Below, piece by piece: positions 41,579 through 50,889 of a stretch of DNA of 64,000 nt. The translations under genes and the position numbers were made by a program. The DNA lies in assembly GCF_008692035.1 (NCBI RefSeq), contig NZ_VTFG01000001.1:2977501-3041500 (forward strand), in the 5' to 3' direction. This stretch comes from Pseudomonas marginalis (GTDB lineage: Bacteria > Pseudomonadota > Gammaproteobacteria > Pseudomonadales > Pseudomonadaceae). Position 1 is the first letter of the stretch. The number at the start of each line of letters is the position of its first letter. The notes under the pieces were generated by a model. It searched no databases. It had not been told where the DNA came from and was given only the letters and a program-made list of their open reading frames with translations.

Positions 41579-44076
41579 ACCATCAGGCCCAAGGTCTTGG
41601 CCTTGGCCACCGCCTGGGTGCGCCGCTCCACGCCGAGCTTGCTGTGAATGCGCCGTGCGTGGGTCTTGACGGTGTGCAGGGAGATAAACAGGCGGTCGGC
41701 AATCTCCAGGTTGGAACTGCCGAGGGCGATCAGTTGCAGCACTTCCAGTTCGCGCTGGCTCAAGGGGTTTTCCACCGTGCCCGGGGTTGATGCCTGAGGC
41801 TCCAGGCCCAGCTCACTCAGCAGTCCCGGCGCGCGCAGACGCAATTCGCGAATCGCTTGCTGCACCTGGCAACGCGCCGCCAGCTCCAGGCCGGCTTGCA
41901 GCGAGCGGCGCGCCAAGGCCGGATCACCCAACTGCCAGGCGACTTCGCCCAGCACCAGGTGCAGTTCGATTTCCAGGCACAGCATGCCGCGCTGATGGGT
42001 GGCTTGCAGCAACGCGTGGAGCCGTTCCAGCGGTTGCTCGGCGCAGCCCAGCTTCACCTCCGCCAGCACCAACAGGTATTCAAGACGCGGGATCAGTTCC
42101 AGGGTGGCCGGCGGTGCTTGTTTGGCCTGGGGCCCACGGAAGTGACGCAGCACGCGGCGCACCGCTTCCACGGTCAATTCGGCGCGCCCCTGCTGCAACC
42201 AGAAGTGCCCGCTGACCAACAGCAGCACCGCGCGGTACACCGTGTCCGGCACCTGGCGTTGCTGCATCAGCCGCTCAGCCTCACGCAACTGGACAAAAGC
42301 CTGGGCGTAATCGCCACGGTTGGCAGCCAACAGCGCCAGGCCGAGAAAGCCGTAGAGCACGCGCTTGTCCTGGCTGTGCAGGCACATCTTCAAGCCCGTG
42401 TCGAAACACTCGGCGGCCAGGCTGTCCTGGCCCTGGCGCAAGGCCAGGTGCCCGCGTCGCAAGGCGATACGCCCCACCAAGGGGCCGGCCTTGAGCCGCT
42501 GTTCAAGCAACATGGCCTGTACATTTTCCAGCAGGCTCTGGGCCCGGTACGGTGCCCCGCGCTGTTCCAGCAGTTGAGCGTGATCCAGTTCAAGCAGCGC
42601 CTCCAGCAGCAACGAACCCTGGGCGCGCGCCAGGCACAGCGCTTCGCGGTTCAGGCGTTGGGCCACGTCCAGTTCGCCGCGCAACAAGGCCTGCTGGGTC
42701 AGGCCCGACAGGCACATCAGCCGCGAGGTCCACGCGCTGTCGGGCAAGGCTTGCAGCGCCTCCAGAAAATGCAGGCGCGAGCCCTCGGCATCGCCGCTCA
42801 GATGCAGCAGCCAGCCCCATTGCGCCTGCCAGCGCGCCAACAAATACCGCTGCTGCGCCGCCGTCGGTTGCGGGGCAAACCGGGCCAGTTGATCGATGCA
42901 CACCGCCGCCTGTTCGAAGCGCCCGGCAAACAGCAACGCCGCCGTCACCAGCCCCACCAGTTGTGCCGAGCCGAGCATCAATTCATCGCCATGCTGCTCA
43001 TGCAGGTGCAACAGCAAGACGGCGTTCTGCTGGCGGAACAGGTCCTCGAAACTGAAATGCTGCAACAGGCTCACCGCCATTTCATATTCTTCGGCCAGCA
43101 GCGCCTGTTCGAAGGCGGCCTGCCAGTCCTGCTCGGCGCAGAACCATTGGCAGGCGCGGCGATGCCAGGAGCGTTTGGCCGGCCAGGGTTCGTTTTGCAT
43201 CAGCTGCGCCAGGGGCGGAAAAACCTGCAGCCAGTCGGTGTCTTCCCACGGCTGGATAAAGGCGCCGAGCACCTGCAGATCCCTCAGGTACTGGTCACCG
43301 TCCCCCGCGCCGAACAAGTGCTCGCACAAGCCGGCGTTGAAGCGCGGCAGATGGGCCAGCACGCGCCAGGCCTCCGCCAGCTCCGGCGGCAATGTGCTGA
43401 ACAGTTCGTGTTGCAGGTAGTCGAGCAAGGTCTTGTCGGGGTGCCCATCCCCCAGCAGGGCGATGCGCACGCCCGCGCACCAACCGGCGCTGAACTGCTG
43501 CACGCTGTCGACCGAATGCCCGGGGGCATGGCTGAGCAGCTGCTGGATTTCCCCAGGGCTGAAGGCCAGTTCGGCGCCACATTCGAGCAACTCATCGTCG
43601 AGCAGCAGGCGCGGCCAGTTGCACGCCGGTCGCCGTCGTGCGCCCAACCACCAGCTCAGGGCCGGGCTGCTGGCGGTGAGCAGGCGGTCGAGCAAGGCGT
43701 CGGTGTCGGGCGTGGGCAAGCGGCAAAAATCATCGAGGAACAGCCACGCCGAGGCCTGCCAGCGGCTGAGGTCGAGCAGCAAGGTGGTTTCATCGGTAAA
43801 CGTCAGGCCCAGGTTTTGCGCCAGCCGCAGGCACAGGTCGAGGGGGCTGAGCACCGCGCCATTGAGGGGCAACCAGTACACCTGGCAACCCGCAGGCGCC
43901 TGCAACGCACATTCGGCGAGCAGCGCGCTCTTGCCACTGCCGCCGGGGGCGCAGAGTAATTTGACCCTGGCCTGGTCCGTCAGCAACGGCTCGGCCAGGC
44001 GTGGGCGCAGCAAATGGTGAGCGGACAGCCGGGGCATGAATCCAGGACGGTCCAGGCAGCGTGTCATGGCAGTCAT
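41575..44076 (-). CDS. MalT-like LuxR-family regulator (LAL type)
   Basis: The 833-residue protein has an N-terminal NTPase with Walker A APGGSGKSALLAECA (about residue 40) and Walker B-like SAWLFLDDFCRL. A long TPR-like helical region (300-720) follows, ending in a C-terminal LuxR helix-turn-helix (PLSQRELEVLQLIALGSSNL, ADRLFISLHTVKTHARRIHS). Such ATP-dependent activators sense a small inducer. It is next to, and in the same direction as, the DUF1329/DUF1302 genes, which are likely targets. The ATG at 44076 has AGGA eight bases upstream. Confidence 0.9.
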   Translation of the reverse strand: MTAMTRCLDRPGFMPRLSAHHLLRPRLAEPLLTDQARVKLLCAPGGSGKSALLAECALQAPAGCQVYWLPLNGAVLSPLDLCLRLAQNLGLTFTDETTLLLDLSRWQASAWLFLDDFCRLPTPDTDALLDRLLTASSPALSWWLGARRRPACNWPRLLLDDELLECGAELAFSPGEIQQLLSHAPGHSVDSVQQFSAGWCAGVRIALLGDGHPDKTLLDYLQHELFSTLPPELAEAWRVLAHLPRFNAGLCEHLFGAGDGDQYLRDLQVLGAFIQPWEDTDWLQVFPPLAQLMQNEPWPAKRSWHRRACQWFCAEQDWQAAFEQALLAEEYEMAVSLLQHFSFEDLFRQQNAVLLLHLHEQHGDELMLGSAQLVGLVTAALLFAGRFEQAAVCIDQLARFAPQPTAAQQRYLLARWQAQWGWLLHLSGDAEGSRLHFLEALQALPDSAWTSRLMCLSGLTQQALLRGELDVAQRLNREALCLARAQGSLLLEALLELDHAQLLEQRGAPYRAQSLLENVQAMLLEQRLKAGPLVGRIALRRGHLALRQGQDSLAAECFDTGLKMCLHSQDKRVLYGFLGLALLAANRGDYAQAFVQLREAERLMQQRQVPDTVYRAVLLLVSGHFWLQQGRAELTVEAVRRVLRHFRGPQAKQAPPATLELIPRLEYLLVLAEVKLGCAEQPLERLHALLQATHQRGMLCLEIELHLVLGEVAWQLGDPALARRSLQAGLELAARCQVQQAIRELRLRAPGLLSELGLEPQASTPGTVENPLSQRELEVLQLIALGSSNLEIADRLFISLHTVKTHARRIHSKLGVERRTQAVAKAKTLGLMV

Positions 44077-44206
44077 TGCTGCATCCTGCTTTTTTATTGT
44101 TATGCAACCTGATGCTTACCCTAGTCCTGTGGCGGGTGGTTGTTGAAGAAGTATTCAGCAGGGTGATTGAGGGCCATGCACAGAACCCCATGTGTACAAA
44201 ACCCAC

Positions 44207-44296
44207 TGTGGGAGGGGGCTTGCCCCCGATGAGGGACTGTCAGTCACTGGATTGGTTGACTGATACACCGCCATCGGGGGCAAGCCCCCTCCCACA
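44207..44296. repeat. REPIN: two inverted REP elements
   Basis: TGTGGGAGGGGGCTTGCCCC and its inverted copy GGGGCAAGCCCCCTCCCACA flank a spacer containing GTCAGTCACT/GTTGACTGATA. This is the paired mobile form of fluorescens-group REP sequences, located between the LuxR and DUF1329 genes. Confidence 0.85.
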
Positions 44297-44319
44297 TTTG
44301 ATTGCATTTCATATTGGGA

Positions 44320-45678
44320 TCAGCGCACGCCTTCAGCCCTCAACGCCGCCGGGGTGTAGTCCGCTGCCTTGGCCGCAAAGCCGAACACGAAGCTGCTCTT
44401 CTCCTCGTTCTTCATGCCCAGTGCGATGTAGCGCCCGGCAATGATGTCGTACAGGGTCTCGACGGTGTAGGCCGGCACCTGGTGGTCGTAGTAGAACTGC
44501 GCATGGCCTTCGGCGACGCGCCACAGTTGGCCACGACCGTCGTAGTGATCCACCAGCGCGACTTGCCAGCTGTCTTCGTCGATGTACATGTGGCGCTTGG
44601 CGTAGATGTGCCGCTCGCTCGGCTTGACCGTGCCGACCACTTCCCACACGCGGTGCAGTTCGTAACGGGTCAGGTCCTGGTTGATATGACCGGCCTTGAT
44701 GATGTCGTCGTACTTGAGCGACGGCGAATCGAGCTTGTAGCTGTTGTAGGGGATGTACATCTCTTTCTTGCCCACCAGCTTCCAGTCATAGCGGTCGGGG
44801 GCGCCGGAGAACATGTCGAAGTTGTCGGTGGTGCGCAGGCCGTCGGATGCGGTGCCCGGGCCGTCATAGGACACTTGCGGCGCGCGGCGCACGCGGCGCT
44901 GGCCGGCGTTGTAGATCCAGGCCAGGCGCGGCTCCTTCACCTGGTCGAGGGTCTCGTGCACCAGCAGCACGTTGCCCGCCAGGCGCGCCGGGGCGGTCAC
45001 CGATTGCTTGAAATAGCTCAGCACGTTGGCCGCCTTGGCCTGGTCGATATCGGGAATCGCCTGGGGCACCGCCACTTCCTCCTCGAAGCGGATCGGCGTG
45101 TAGCTGCCATTGGTCTGCGGGGTGGCCTGGGTGATGATGCGGCGCAGGTTGCCGCCGTGGTAACGGGTGATGTGGTTCCACAGCACTTCCACGCCATTCT
45201 TGGGAATCGGGAACGCGTAGTAACGGTTGCCGGTGAAGTTTTCCAGGCCGTTGCCGTCGTTGATCGTCTTGACGTTCAGCGCGCTGCGCTTGATCGACTC
45301 GTAGATATCCGGTGGCAGGTTGACCGTACGGTGGCTCGGGTACACCGGGATCTTGTAGGTCTCGGGGTAGCGCTTGAACATCGCCACCTGGCCGTCGGAG
45401 AGTTTGTCCTTGTACTTGTCCACCGTGGCGGCGGTGATCACGAACAGCGGTTTTTCATTGGCGAACGGGTCGGCGAGGAAGCCTTTGCTGTCTATCGCGC
45501 CAGCGTTTTTCGGGATACCGCCGGTCCACGCCGGGATCGAGCCATCGGCGTTGCCGGCTTTTTCGGCGCCGACCGGTGTCAGGGTGGTGCCCAGCTTGGC
45601 CGCCTCTTCCGGCGACACCGCCGCCATCACGTGGGAGGCCAACAGGCTGAGGGCCAATACTGCAATTGTCTTACGCAT
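44320..45678 (-). CDS. DUF1329 periplasmic/outer-membrane-associated protein
   Basis: The 452-residue protein has a Sec signal peptide (MRKTIAVLALSLLASHVMA). The long beta-rich DUF1329 domain includes PAWTGGIPK, FAFPIPKNG-like YAFPIPKNGVEVLWNHITRY, YIPYNSYKLDSP and YAKRHMYIDEDSWQVALVD. The fold is related to LolA/LolB-type lipid carriers. DUF1329 and DUF1302 proteins are nearly always encoded together and are thought to handle hydrophobic substrates across the envelope. It lies 26 bases after the DUF1302 gene. Confidence 0.88.
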   Translation of the reverse strand: MRKTIAVLALSLLASHVMAAVSPEEAAKLGTTLTPVGAEKAGNADGSIPAWTGGIPKNAGAIDSKGFLADPFANEKPLFVITAATVDKYKDKLSDGQVAMFKRYPETYKIPVYPSHRTVNLPPDIYESIKRSALNVKTINDGNGLENFTGNRYYAFPIPKNGVEVLWNHITRYHGGNLRRIITQATPQTNGSYTPIRFEEEVAVPQAIPDIDQAKAANVLSYFKQSVTAPARLAGNVLLVHETLDQVKEPRLAWIYNAGQRRVRRAPQVSYDGPGTASDGLRTTDNFDMFSGAPDRYDWKLVGKKEMYIPYNSYKLDSPSLKYDDIIKAGHINQDLTRYELHRVWEVVGTVKPSERHIYAKRHMYIDEDSWQVALVDHYDGRGQLWRVAEGHAQFYYDHQVPAYTVETLYDIIAGRYIALGMKNEEKSSFVFGFAAKAADYTPAALRAEGVR

Positions 45679-45704
45679 GGATTCTTGTCCTTCTTTAAGC
45701 CAAA

Positions 45705-47486
45705 TCAGAAGTTCACGCCGAAGCTGAGGGCGAGAAAGTCGCGGTCGGTCAGGGTGTTGTAGTCGCCGCCAAAGAAGTCGGTGTAACTGAGGCTGGCGGT
45801 GTAGGTGCTGCGATAGTCCGCATCCACGCCGACGCTGATGGCCTTGGCGCCTTTATTGAAGATCCCGTTGGGCCCGTAGCCGGCCACGTCATGGGACCAG
45901 GACAGGTTGGGCTTGAGGTTCACCCCGGCAATCGCATTGTTGTAGTCGAGGATCGCCCGCGCGCGGTAGCCCCAGGAGGTGGAGGTGACGAAACCGTCGG
46001 TGTCACCCTGGAAACCATAGGCGCCGTACACCGAGTCGCGGCCGTAACGCAGCTTGGATTTATCCTCCAGGCCGGCCACATGCACCACGGCCGCTTCGCC
46101 CACCAGGGTCAAGCGTTCAGCGCCCAGCACCTGGTCGAAGAACTGAGTCATGGTGCTTTGGATCTGGGTGATTTCCTTGCGGCGGTAGCCCTTGTTGTCG
46201 GCACCGAAGGAGGAACGGATCGGCGATGCCGCATTGCCGGCAATCGGGTTGATCAGGGCCAGGGTCAAGTCAGTGGTGTTGAGCTGCACCGGTGCATTCG
46301 GGCGGTAGCTGATCTCGCCGGTCCACGCCGTGCCGGTGGGCAAGGTGGTGGAGAAACTGGCGCCGAACAGGCGGATGTCTTCCGGATAGTCGAGGTAGTA
46401 CTGGCCACGGCCGAGCATGGTGCTCTGGGCCAGGGCCGAACCGAAGCCCGCCGGAGCGGCCGCCGCGATACCACCGATGGTCGCCAGATTGGTGTTGGCG
46501 GTAATCGTGCCCACAGTCGGGGTGCGGCTGTGGTAGTTCATGAAGTACAGGCCGTACTCCGTGTCATCGCCCAGCCAGCGCAAGGCTGCACCGAATTGGC
46601 CGGAGTCCCGTGCATCGCGGTCACCGGCACGCTGCACCACCACGCCTTCGCGGGTCACCACAAAGCCTTGGCCGCGAGCCGCTGCGATCGGTTGGAGCGG
46701 TGCAATCGCCGGACTACCCACCGTGTAGTTGCCGGTGCAGCCATCCGCCGCCACGTCATTGCCAAAGAAGGTGCCGCAGTTATCCAGCACCGTCTGGTCC
46801 CACTCCAGCTGGTAGAAGCCTTCCACGGTCAGTTGGTTGGTCAGGCTCTGGGACGCAAACAACATGTTGACCGGGATCAGCCCTTCCTTGATCTCGGCAC
46901 CGGGCCGACGGAACGCCGACACGTCAATCGGGTTGATGCTGTTGATGGAGTTGCCGATGAAGGTACTTTCGCCCCAACTGACCACCTGCTTGCCGGCACG
47001 CACGGTGCCCGGCAGGTCGCCCAGGGAGTAGTTGTGGTAGACGAACGCATCGAGGATCTGCGCACCGCTGGACTTGGCGCCTTCCTTGCGGTTGTGGTCG
47101 CTGATCTGCTTGAACTCGCGGTCTTCGTCCTTGAGTTCGAAGTCGTACCAGTACTTGCCGCGCACGAACACACCGGTGTCGCCGTACTTCAGCTCCAGGT
47201 CATGCAGGCCTTTGAAGATCTTGGAGAAGGTCTCACCCTTCTTGAAGTTGAGACGCCCGTCATCCCCCGTGGAAGCCTGGCCCGTGCCACCATTGACGGT
47301 GCCCACGAGCTTTTTATCGGCATCGCGCATGCCCCAGCTCGAGCCGACCGACAGCGAGGAGTCGAATTGCCCTTCGATCTCGCCGATGTTGAAGGAAACA
47401 GCCTGTGCCTGGGCACAGCAACCCAACGCAACCGCAGCGGCCAGCGCCTGTGGCGTGAAGATGGCGCGCATTGTTGTTTTTGTCAT
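45705..47486 (-). CDS. DUF1302 outer-membrane protein
   Basis: The 593-residue protein has a signal peptide (MTKTTMRAIFTPQALAAAVA, ending AQAQA). It is rich in amphipathic beta strands ending in Phe (ALSFGVNF), as in outer-membrane barrels. Typical DUF1302 features include FDSSLSVGSSWGMRDADKKL, GKQVVSWGESTFIGNSINSI and FRRPGAEIKEGLIPVNMLFA. It is the first gene of the pair with DUF1329. GGGGAAG before the ATG at 47486 fixes the start; longer frames upstream lack a signal peptide. Confidence 0.9.
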   Translation of the reverse strand: MTKTTMRAIFTPQALAAAVALGCCAQAQAVSFNIGEIEGQFDSSLSVGSSWGMRDADKKLVGTVNGGTGQASTGDDGRLNFKKGETFSKIFKGLHDLELKYGDTGVFVRGKYWYDFELKDEDREFKQISDHNRKEGAKSSGAQILDAFVYHNYSLGDLPGTVRAGKQVVSWGESTFIGNSINSINPIDVSAFRRPGAEIKEGLIPVNMLFASQSLTNQLTVEGFYQLEWDQTVLDNCGTFFGNDVAADGCTGNYTVGSPAIAPLQPIAAARGQGFVVTREGVVVQRAGDRDARDSGQFGAALRWLGDDTEYGLYFMNYHSRTPTVGTITANTNLATIGGIAAAAPAGFGSALAQSTMLGRGQYYLDYPEDIRLFGASFSTTLPTGTAWTGEISYRPNAPVQLNTTDLTLALINPIAGNAASPIRSSFGADNKGYRRKEITQIQSTMTQFFDQVLGAERLTLVGEAAVVHVAGLEDKSKLRYGRDSVYGAYGFQGDTDGFVTSTSWGYRARAILDYNNAIAGVNLKPNLSWSHDVAGYGPNGIFNKGAKAISVGVDADYRSTYTASLSYTDFFGGDYNTLTDRDFLALSFGVNF

Positions 47487-47878
47487 GCGTCTTCCCCGGT
47501 GAGTGACAGAAGGCCTCACCCTACTGCCGCGCATCAGGAGCGATAAGCGCACCAAGGAGGGATTCGCTCTATCGCTCGAAAGGATGACAAGCCGCTCTGG
47601 CCGGGGTGCGGGCAGCCCCATGGATTGGGTGGATGGCGGGCTATCAGGGGAATGGATGGCTTGCCCTGAAACTGTTGCGCTTTCAGTAACAGTCCTTGTC
47701 ATGAATCGGGATTACTCATTTTGTAACAACCGACTATTCTTGCCTGGCTTTCAGGGCAAACAGCCCGCTTCCCCCTCGGGAAGAACAGCCAGACTTGAAT
47801 GGATTGATGCCTGTTTTCAATCTGTTACCTGTGTTCACTGACGTTGATTTGTCGCTCCTTGATCCAACGTCTGACTTC

Positions 47879-47908
47879 AGCCGCTGCGTTTGCAGCGGCT
47901 TTTTTTTT
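47879..47908 (+). terminator. Strong + strand Rho-independent terminator without a gene
   Basis: AGCCGCTGC-GTTT-GCAGCGGCT followed by eight to nine T. No + strand ORF of coding quality precedes it. Confidence 0.85.
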
Positions 47909-47914
47909 GCCTGA

Positions 47915-47943
47915 AATAAAACGGGGCGCCATCAGCGCCCCGT
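47915..47943 (-). terminator. Rho-independent terminator of the dehydrogenase gene
   Basis: On the - strand ACGGGGCGC-TGATG-GCGCCCCGT followed by TTTATTT. Confidence 0.85.
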
Positions 47944-47969
47944 GGGATTCAAGCTTTTTCAAGCAACGA

Positions 47970-48881
47970 TCACAGGCTGTACTTCTGCAAGTTCGCCATC
48001 ATCTCCTTCAGCGCTTCGATGTTGTCGGTGGGGTGGGCTGCGCCTTCAAAGTCGCAGATCTGCGCCCAATGCGCCGCCACGTCATCGGGGGAGAACCCGG
48101 CTTCAGGGTCGAAGCCTACGCCCAGGCTGCGTTCCCAGCGGGTCTTGCCGATCCAGCCGCCACCCACCTCGAACAGCCCGGACGTTTCCTGGCACGCTTC
48201 GCTGCCCAGGTACACCACCAGCGGGCTGACCAGTTCCGGCTTGAGGCGCTCGAACACTTGCGGCGGGATCAGGCCTTCGGTCATGCGCGTACCGCCGGTA
48301 GGGGCAATCGCATTGACCAGGATGTTGTTCTTGCGCCCTTCCAGGGCCAGGGTGCGGGTCAGGCCGTACAGCCCGAGCTTGGCCATGCCGTAGTTGGACT
48401 GGCCGAAATTGCCGTAGATGCCCGAGGTGGACGCGGTGAAGATCACCCGGCCGTAGCCTTGCTCACGCAGGTGGGGCCAGGCGGCGCGGGTGACTTTGTA
48501 GGCGCCTTCGACATGCACGCGGTAAACCAGGTCCCAGTCGGCGTCGTCCATTTTGTGGAAGGTTTTATCACGCAGGATGCCGGCGTTGTTGACCACTACG
48601 TCGACGCGACCGAAAACGTCGAGGGCGTTCTGGACGATTTTGTCACCGTCGGTGACAGAGTCATGGTTGGCCTCGGCGACACCGCCCGCAGCACGAATCT
48701 CGGCGACCACCCGATCGGCGGCGGAGGCATTGGCGCCCTCGCCCTGGGTAGAACCGCCGAGGTCGTTGACCAGGACCTTGGCCCCGTGCCTGGCGAACAG
48801 CAGCGCATGGGCCCGGCCCAATCCGCCGCCGGCACCGGTGACGATCACGACCTTATCCTGGAACTGCACTGACTCACTCAT
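47970..48881 (-). CDS. Short-chain dehydrogenase, multifunctional-enzyme-2 type
   Basis: The 303-residue SDR has the cofactor motif VVIVTGAGGGLGRAHALLFA, NNAGIL and the catalytic set with Ser in FTASTSGIYG and YGMAKLG (Tyr and Lys). The insertion VNDLGGSTQGEGANASAADR and the extended C-terminus (GGGWIGKTRWERSLG) match the D-3-hydroxyacyl-CoA dehydrogenase domain of peroxisomal multifunctional enzyme 2, so a fatty-acyl or steroid CoA substrate is plausible. CGGAG before the ATG at 48881 sets the start. Confidence 0.9.
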   Translation of the reverse strand: MSESVQFQDKVVIVTGAGGGLGRAHALLFARHGAKVLVNDLGGSTQGEGANASAADRVVAEIRAAGGVAEANHDSVTDGDKIVQNALDVFGRVDVVVNNAGILRDKTFHKMDDADWDLVYRVHVEGAYKVTRAAWPHLREQGYGRVIFTASTSGIYGNFGQSNYGMAKLGLYGLTRTLALEGRKNNILVNAIAPTGGTRMTEGLIPPQVFERLKPELVSPLVVYLGSEACQETSGLFEVGGGWIGKTRWERSLGVGFDPEAGFSPDDVAAHWAQICDFEGAAHPTDNIEALKEMMANLQKYSL

Positions 48882-48999
48882 ACCAAACTCCGCTGGCGAC
48901 AATGGGAATGGTTCGAGTGTCCGGCAACGCGCCTGCGGTCACAATAAATACGGCGGAGGCTGAATGGTGCTCGATAAGGCTGGGGGATGATGAAGATGA

Positions 49000-49072
49000 C
49001 CCGATGGCAAAGTGTCAGTCAGCCCATTCAGTGACTGACACTCTGCCATCGGGGGCAAGCCCCCTCCCACAC
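49000..49072. repeat. REP element with an adjoining long hairpin, overlapping a coding end
   Basis: GCCATCGGGGGCAAGCCCCC and CTCCCACA form the REP at 49044-49072. Left of it, GATGGCA-AGTGTCAGTCA pairs with TGACTGACACT-TGCCATC. The REP supplies the last codons and stop of the alpha/beta hydrolase gene. Confidence 0.8.
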
Positions 49073-49954
49073 CACGGGCTGCCCGAGCCGATCACGAAAG
49101 GCCTGGTAGTGCCTGAGCACCTGCACCGGCGCCTCGATCTGCGGGTAGTGGCCGATATTGGCCAGCAACACCGTGTCGGCGTCGGGCACCAGTTGCTGGT
49201 AACGCTCGACCATATGCGCGCCGGAGATCGGGTCCACTTCGCCGTCGATCACCCGCAACGGCACTTCGCCGCGCTGCATCGCGCCGACCCAGCGATCACG
49301 CAGGCGACGGCGCTGGGGGACGTAGGCGATCAGTTTGTGCAGGATGCGCGTGCCGCCGTTGGCATTGATCAGGCTCCAGAAATCATCCAGGGCACTTTCA
49401 CTGGGGCGGGTGTCGGGGCCGAATATCTGGCCGAAGCTGTCAGACAGGGCACTTCGCCCGAAGGCGCGGCCGATCATCCAGCCCAGGGGGCTGAGCAAGA
49501 GTTTTTGCACCAGCGCCAGGCGATGGGTTTCGGGGAACAACCCGCCATTGAGGAACACACAGCTGGCCATCTCAAACCGGCCTTCGTAGTGCCGGGCCAG
49601 GAGTTCCTGGGCGACGCTATCACCGTAGTCGTGGGCCAACACATGCACCGGCTGTTCCACTCGCAAGTGTTCGAGCAGGGCCTGTTGCAAGTCCGCCTGC
49701 TCCAGCAGGCAATAATCGTGGTCCAGCGGCTTGGCCGAGTCACCGAAGCCGAGCATGTCGCAGGCGATCACCAGGTGCCGCTGGGCCAGGGGTTGCCATA
49801 GGTAATGCCAGTCCCAACTGGCCGTGGGGAAGCCATGGATCAGCAGCAGCGGTTCGCCCTGCCCGGCCACCCAATAGCGAAGGGTACGGCCGCGAAAGAC
49901 GAAATCCTGGCCACGCTTGCGCCAGACTCTGAGCGGGATTTCGGCGAGTGGCAT
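49028..49954 (-). CDS. Alpha/beta hydrolase, epoxide hydrolase/dehalogenase-like
   Basis: The 308-residue enzyme has the oxyanion motif LLLIHGFPTASWDW, a nucleophile elbow with Asp (VLAHDYGDSVAQELLARH) and a late His in ANIGHYPQIEAP. The HDYGDSVAQEL signature is that of the MEST-like branch. An Asp nucleophile points to epoxide or C-halogen hydrolysis. The last ~14 residues (VWEGACPRWQSVSH) are encoded by a REP element and are not part of the fold. The start overlaps the stop of the aldolase gene, so the two form an operon. Confidence 0.88.
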   Translation of the reverse strand: MPLAEIPLRVWRKRGQDFVFRGRTLRYWVAGQGEPLLLIHGFPTASWDWHYLWQPLAQRHLVIACDMLGFGDSAKPLDHDYCLLEQADLQQALLEHLRVEQPVHVLAHDYGDSVAQELLARHYEGRFEMASCVFLNGGLFPETHRLALVQKLLLSPLGWMIGRAFGRSALSDSFGQIFGPDTRPSESALDDFWSLINANGGTRILHKLIAYVPQRRRLRDRWVGAMQRGEVPLRVIDGEVDPISGAHMVERYQQLVPDADTVLLANIGHYPQIEAPVQVLRHYQAFRDRLGQPVVWEGACPRWQSVSH

Positions 49955-50736
49955 CAGCGGTTATACCCTGGGTCTTGCTGGTCCAATTTGCGCAGCAAGG
50001 CCGGCCAGGCCAACGCGCCGCCCATGCCTTGGGCGCTCTTTGTGACAGCCGCCACCATCGCCTTGGCACCGGCAAGAATCTGCGGCCCGATGGCGATCAA
50101 TTCGGCGCCGCCGCTCTGCGCCAGCACCTGAATATCGCAGGCGCGCTGGAAGGTGAACATCATCAGAAAGGTGTCGGCAATGGTACTGCCGCAGGTCAGC
50201 AGGCCATGGTTGTGCAGCATCAGGAAATTGCTATCCCCGAGGTCGGCCTGCAGGCGGGCTTTTTCTTCGTGGTTCAAGGCCACGCCTTCGTAGGCGTGGT
50301 AGGCCAGGCTCGACAGCACGAAGAGCGATTGCTGGCTGATGGGCAACACGCCCTGCTTCTGCGCAGCGACGGCCACACCCGCGGCCGTGTGGGTGTGCAG
50401 CACGCACGTCACATCATGGCGAACTTCATGGATGGCACTGTGTATGGTGTAGCCCGCCGGATTGATGTCGTAGGGGCTGTCCATCAGTTTGTTGCCGGCC
50501 AGGTCGACCTTGACCAGGCTCGACGCGGTGATCTCGTGGAACATCAGCCCGTAGGGGTTGATCAGGAAATCATCGGTGCCCGGCACCTTGGCCGAGATAT
50601 GGGTAAAGATCAGGTCATCCCAGCCATGCAGCGCCACCAGGCGATAGCAGGCCGCCAGGTCGACGCGGGTCTGCCATTCGGCAGCGCTGACCTGGTCTTT
50701 GACATTCTGCGGCGATAGAACGGGGGCTAGGCTCAC
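49954..50736 (-). CDS. Class II aldolase/adducin-family protein
   Basis: The 260-residue protein has the class II aldolase fold with zinc-binding HTHTAAG (about residue 115) and a further His in LMLHNHGLLTCG. It also has the family N-terminal signature YRLVALHGWDDLIFTHISAK. These enzymes cleave sugar or hydroxy-acid phosphates, though many members like this one have unknown substrates. It is the first gene of a two-gene operon with the alpha/beta hydrolase. Confidence 0.88.
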   Translation of the reverse strand: MSLAPVLSPQNVKDQVSAAEWQTRVDLAACYRLVALHGWDDLIFTHISAKVPGTDDFLINPYGLMFHEITASSLVKVDLAGNKLMDSPYDINPAGYTIHSAIHEVRHDVTCVLHTHTAAGVAVAAQKQGVLPISQQSLFVLSSLAYHAYEGVALNHEEKARLQADLGDSNFLMLHNHGLLTCGSTIADTFLMMFTFQRACDIQVLAQSGGAELIAIGPQILAGAKAMVAAVTKSAQGMGGALAWPALLRKLDQQDPGYNR

Positions 50737-50889
50737 GGCGATGACCTCCTTGGCGCACTGTCTTATTGTTGTTTTTTTGTGTGATGGGCCAGTCTAGTCA
50801 GACCTCATGGCCGCCGGAGTTGCCTTGGCAGCCAGCTTGATGACCGAGCGGGTCAGTTCAGAGAATAGTTGAAGTTTGTTTAAAGCGCG

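Larger units (their letters stand above)
47487..47969. other. Intergenic region with an orphan + strand terminator
   Basis: About 480 bases between two - strand genes. It must hold the DUF1302 promoter. The right part ends in a strong + strand terminator that belongs to no visible gene, followed by the terminator of the dehydrogenase gene. A small RNA on the + strand is possible. Confidence 0.55.

Noticed and set aside
41857..43959. 700-codon + strand ORF opposite the MalT-like gene
   Set aside because: Antisense shadow of a GC-rich gene; Gln/Ala/His-rich without domains.
47503..47841. 112-codon + strand ORF before the orphan terminator
   Set aside because: No ribosome site and overlaps the promoter region of the DUF1302 gene; a small RNA is a better explanation.
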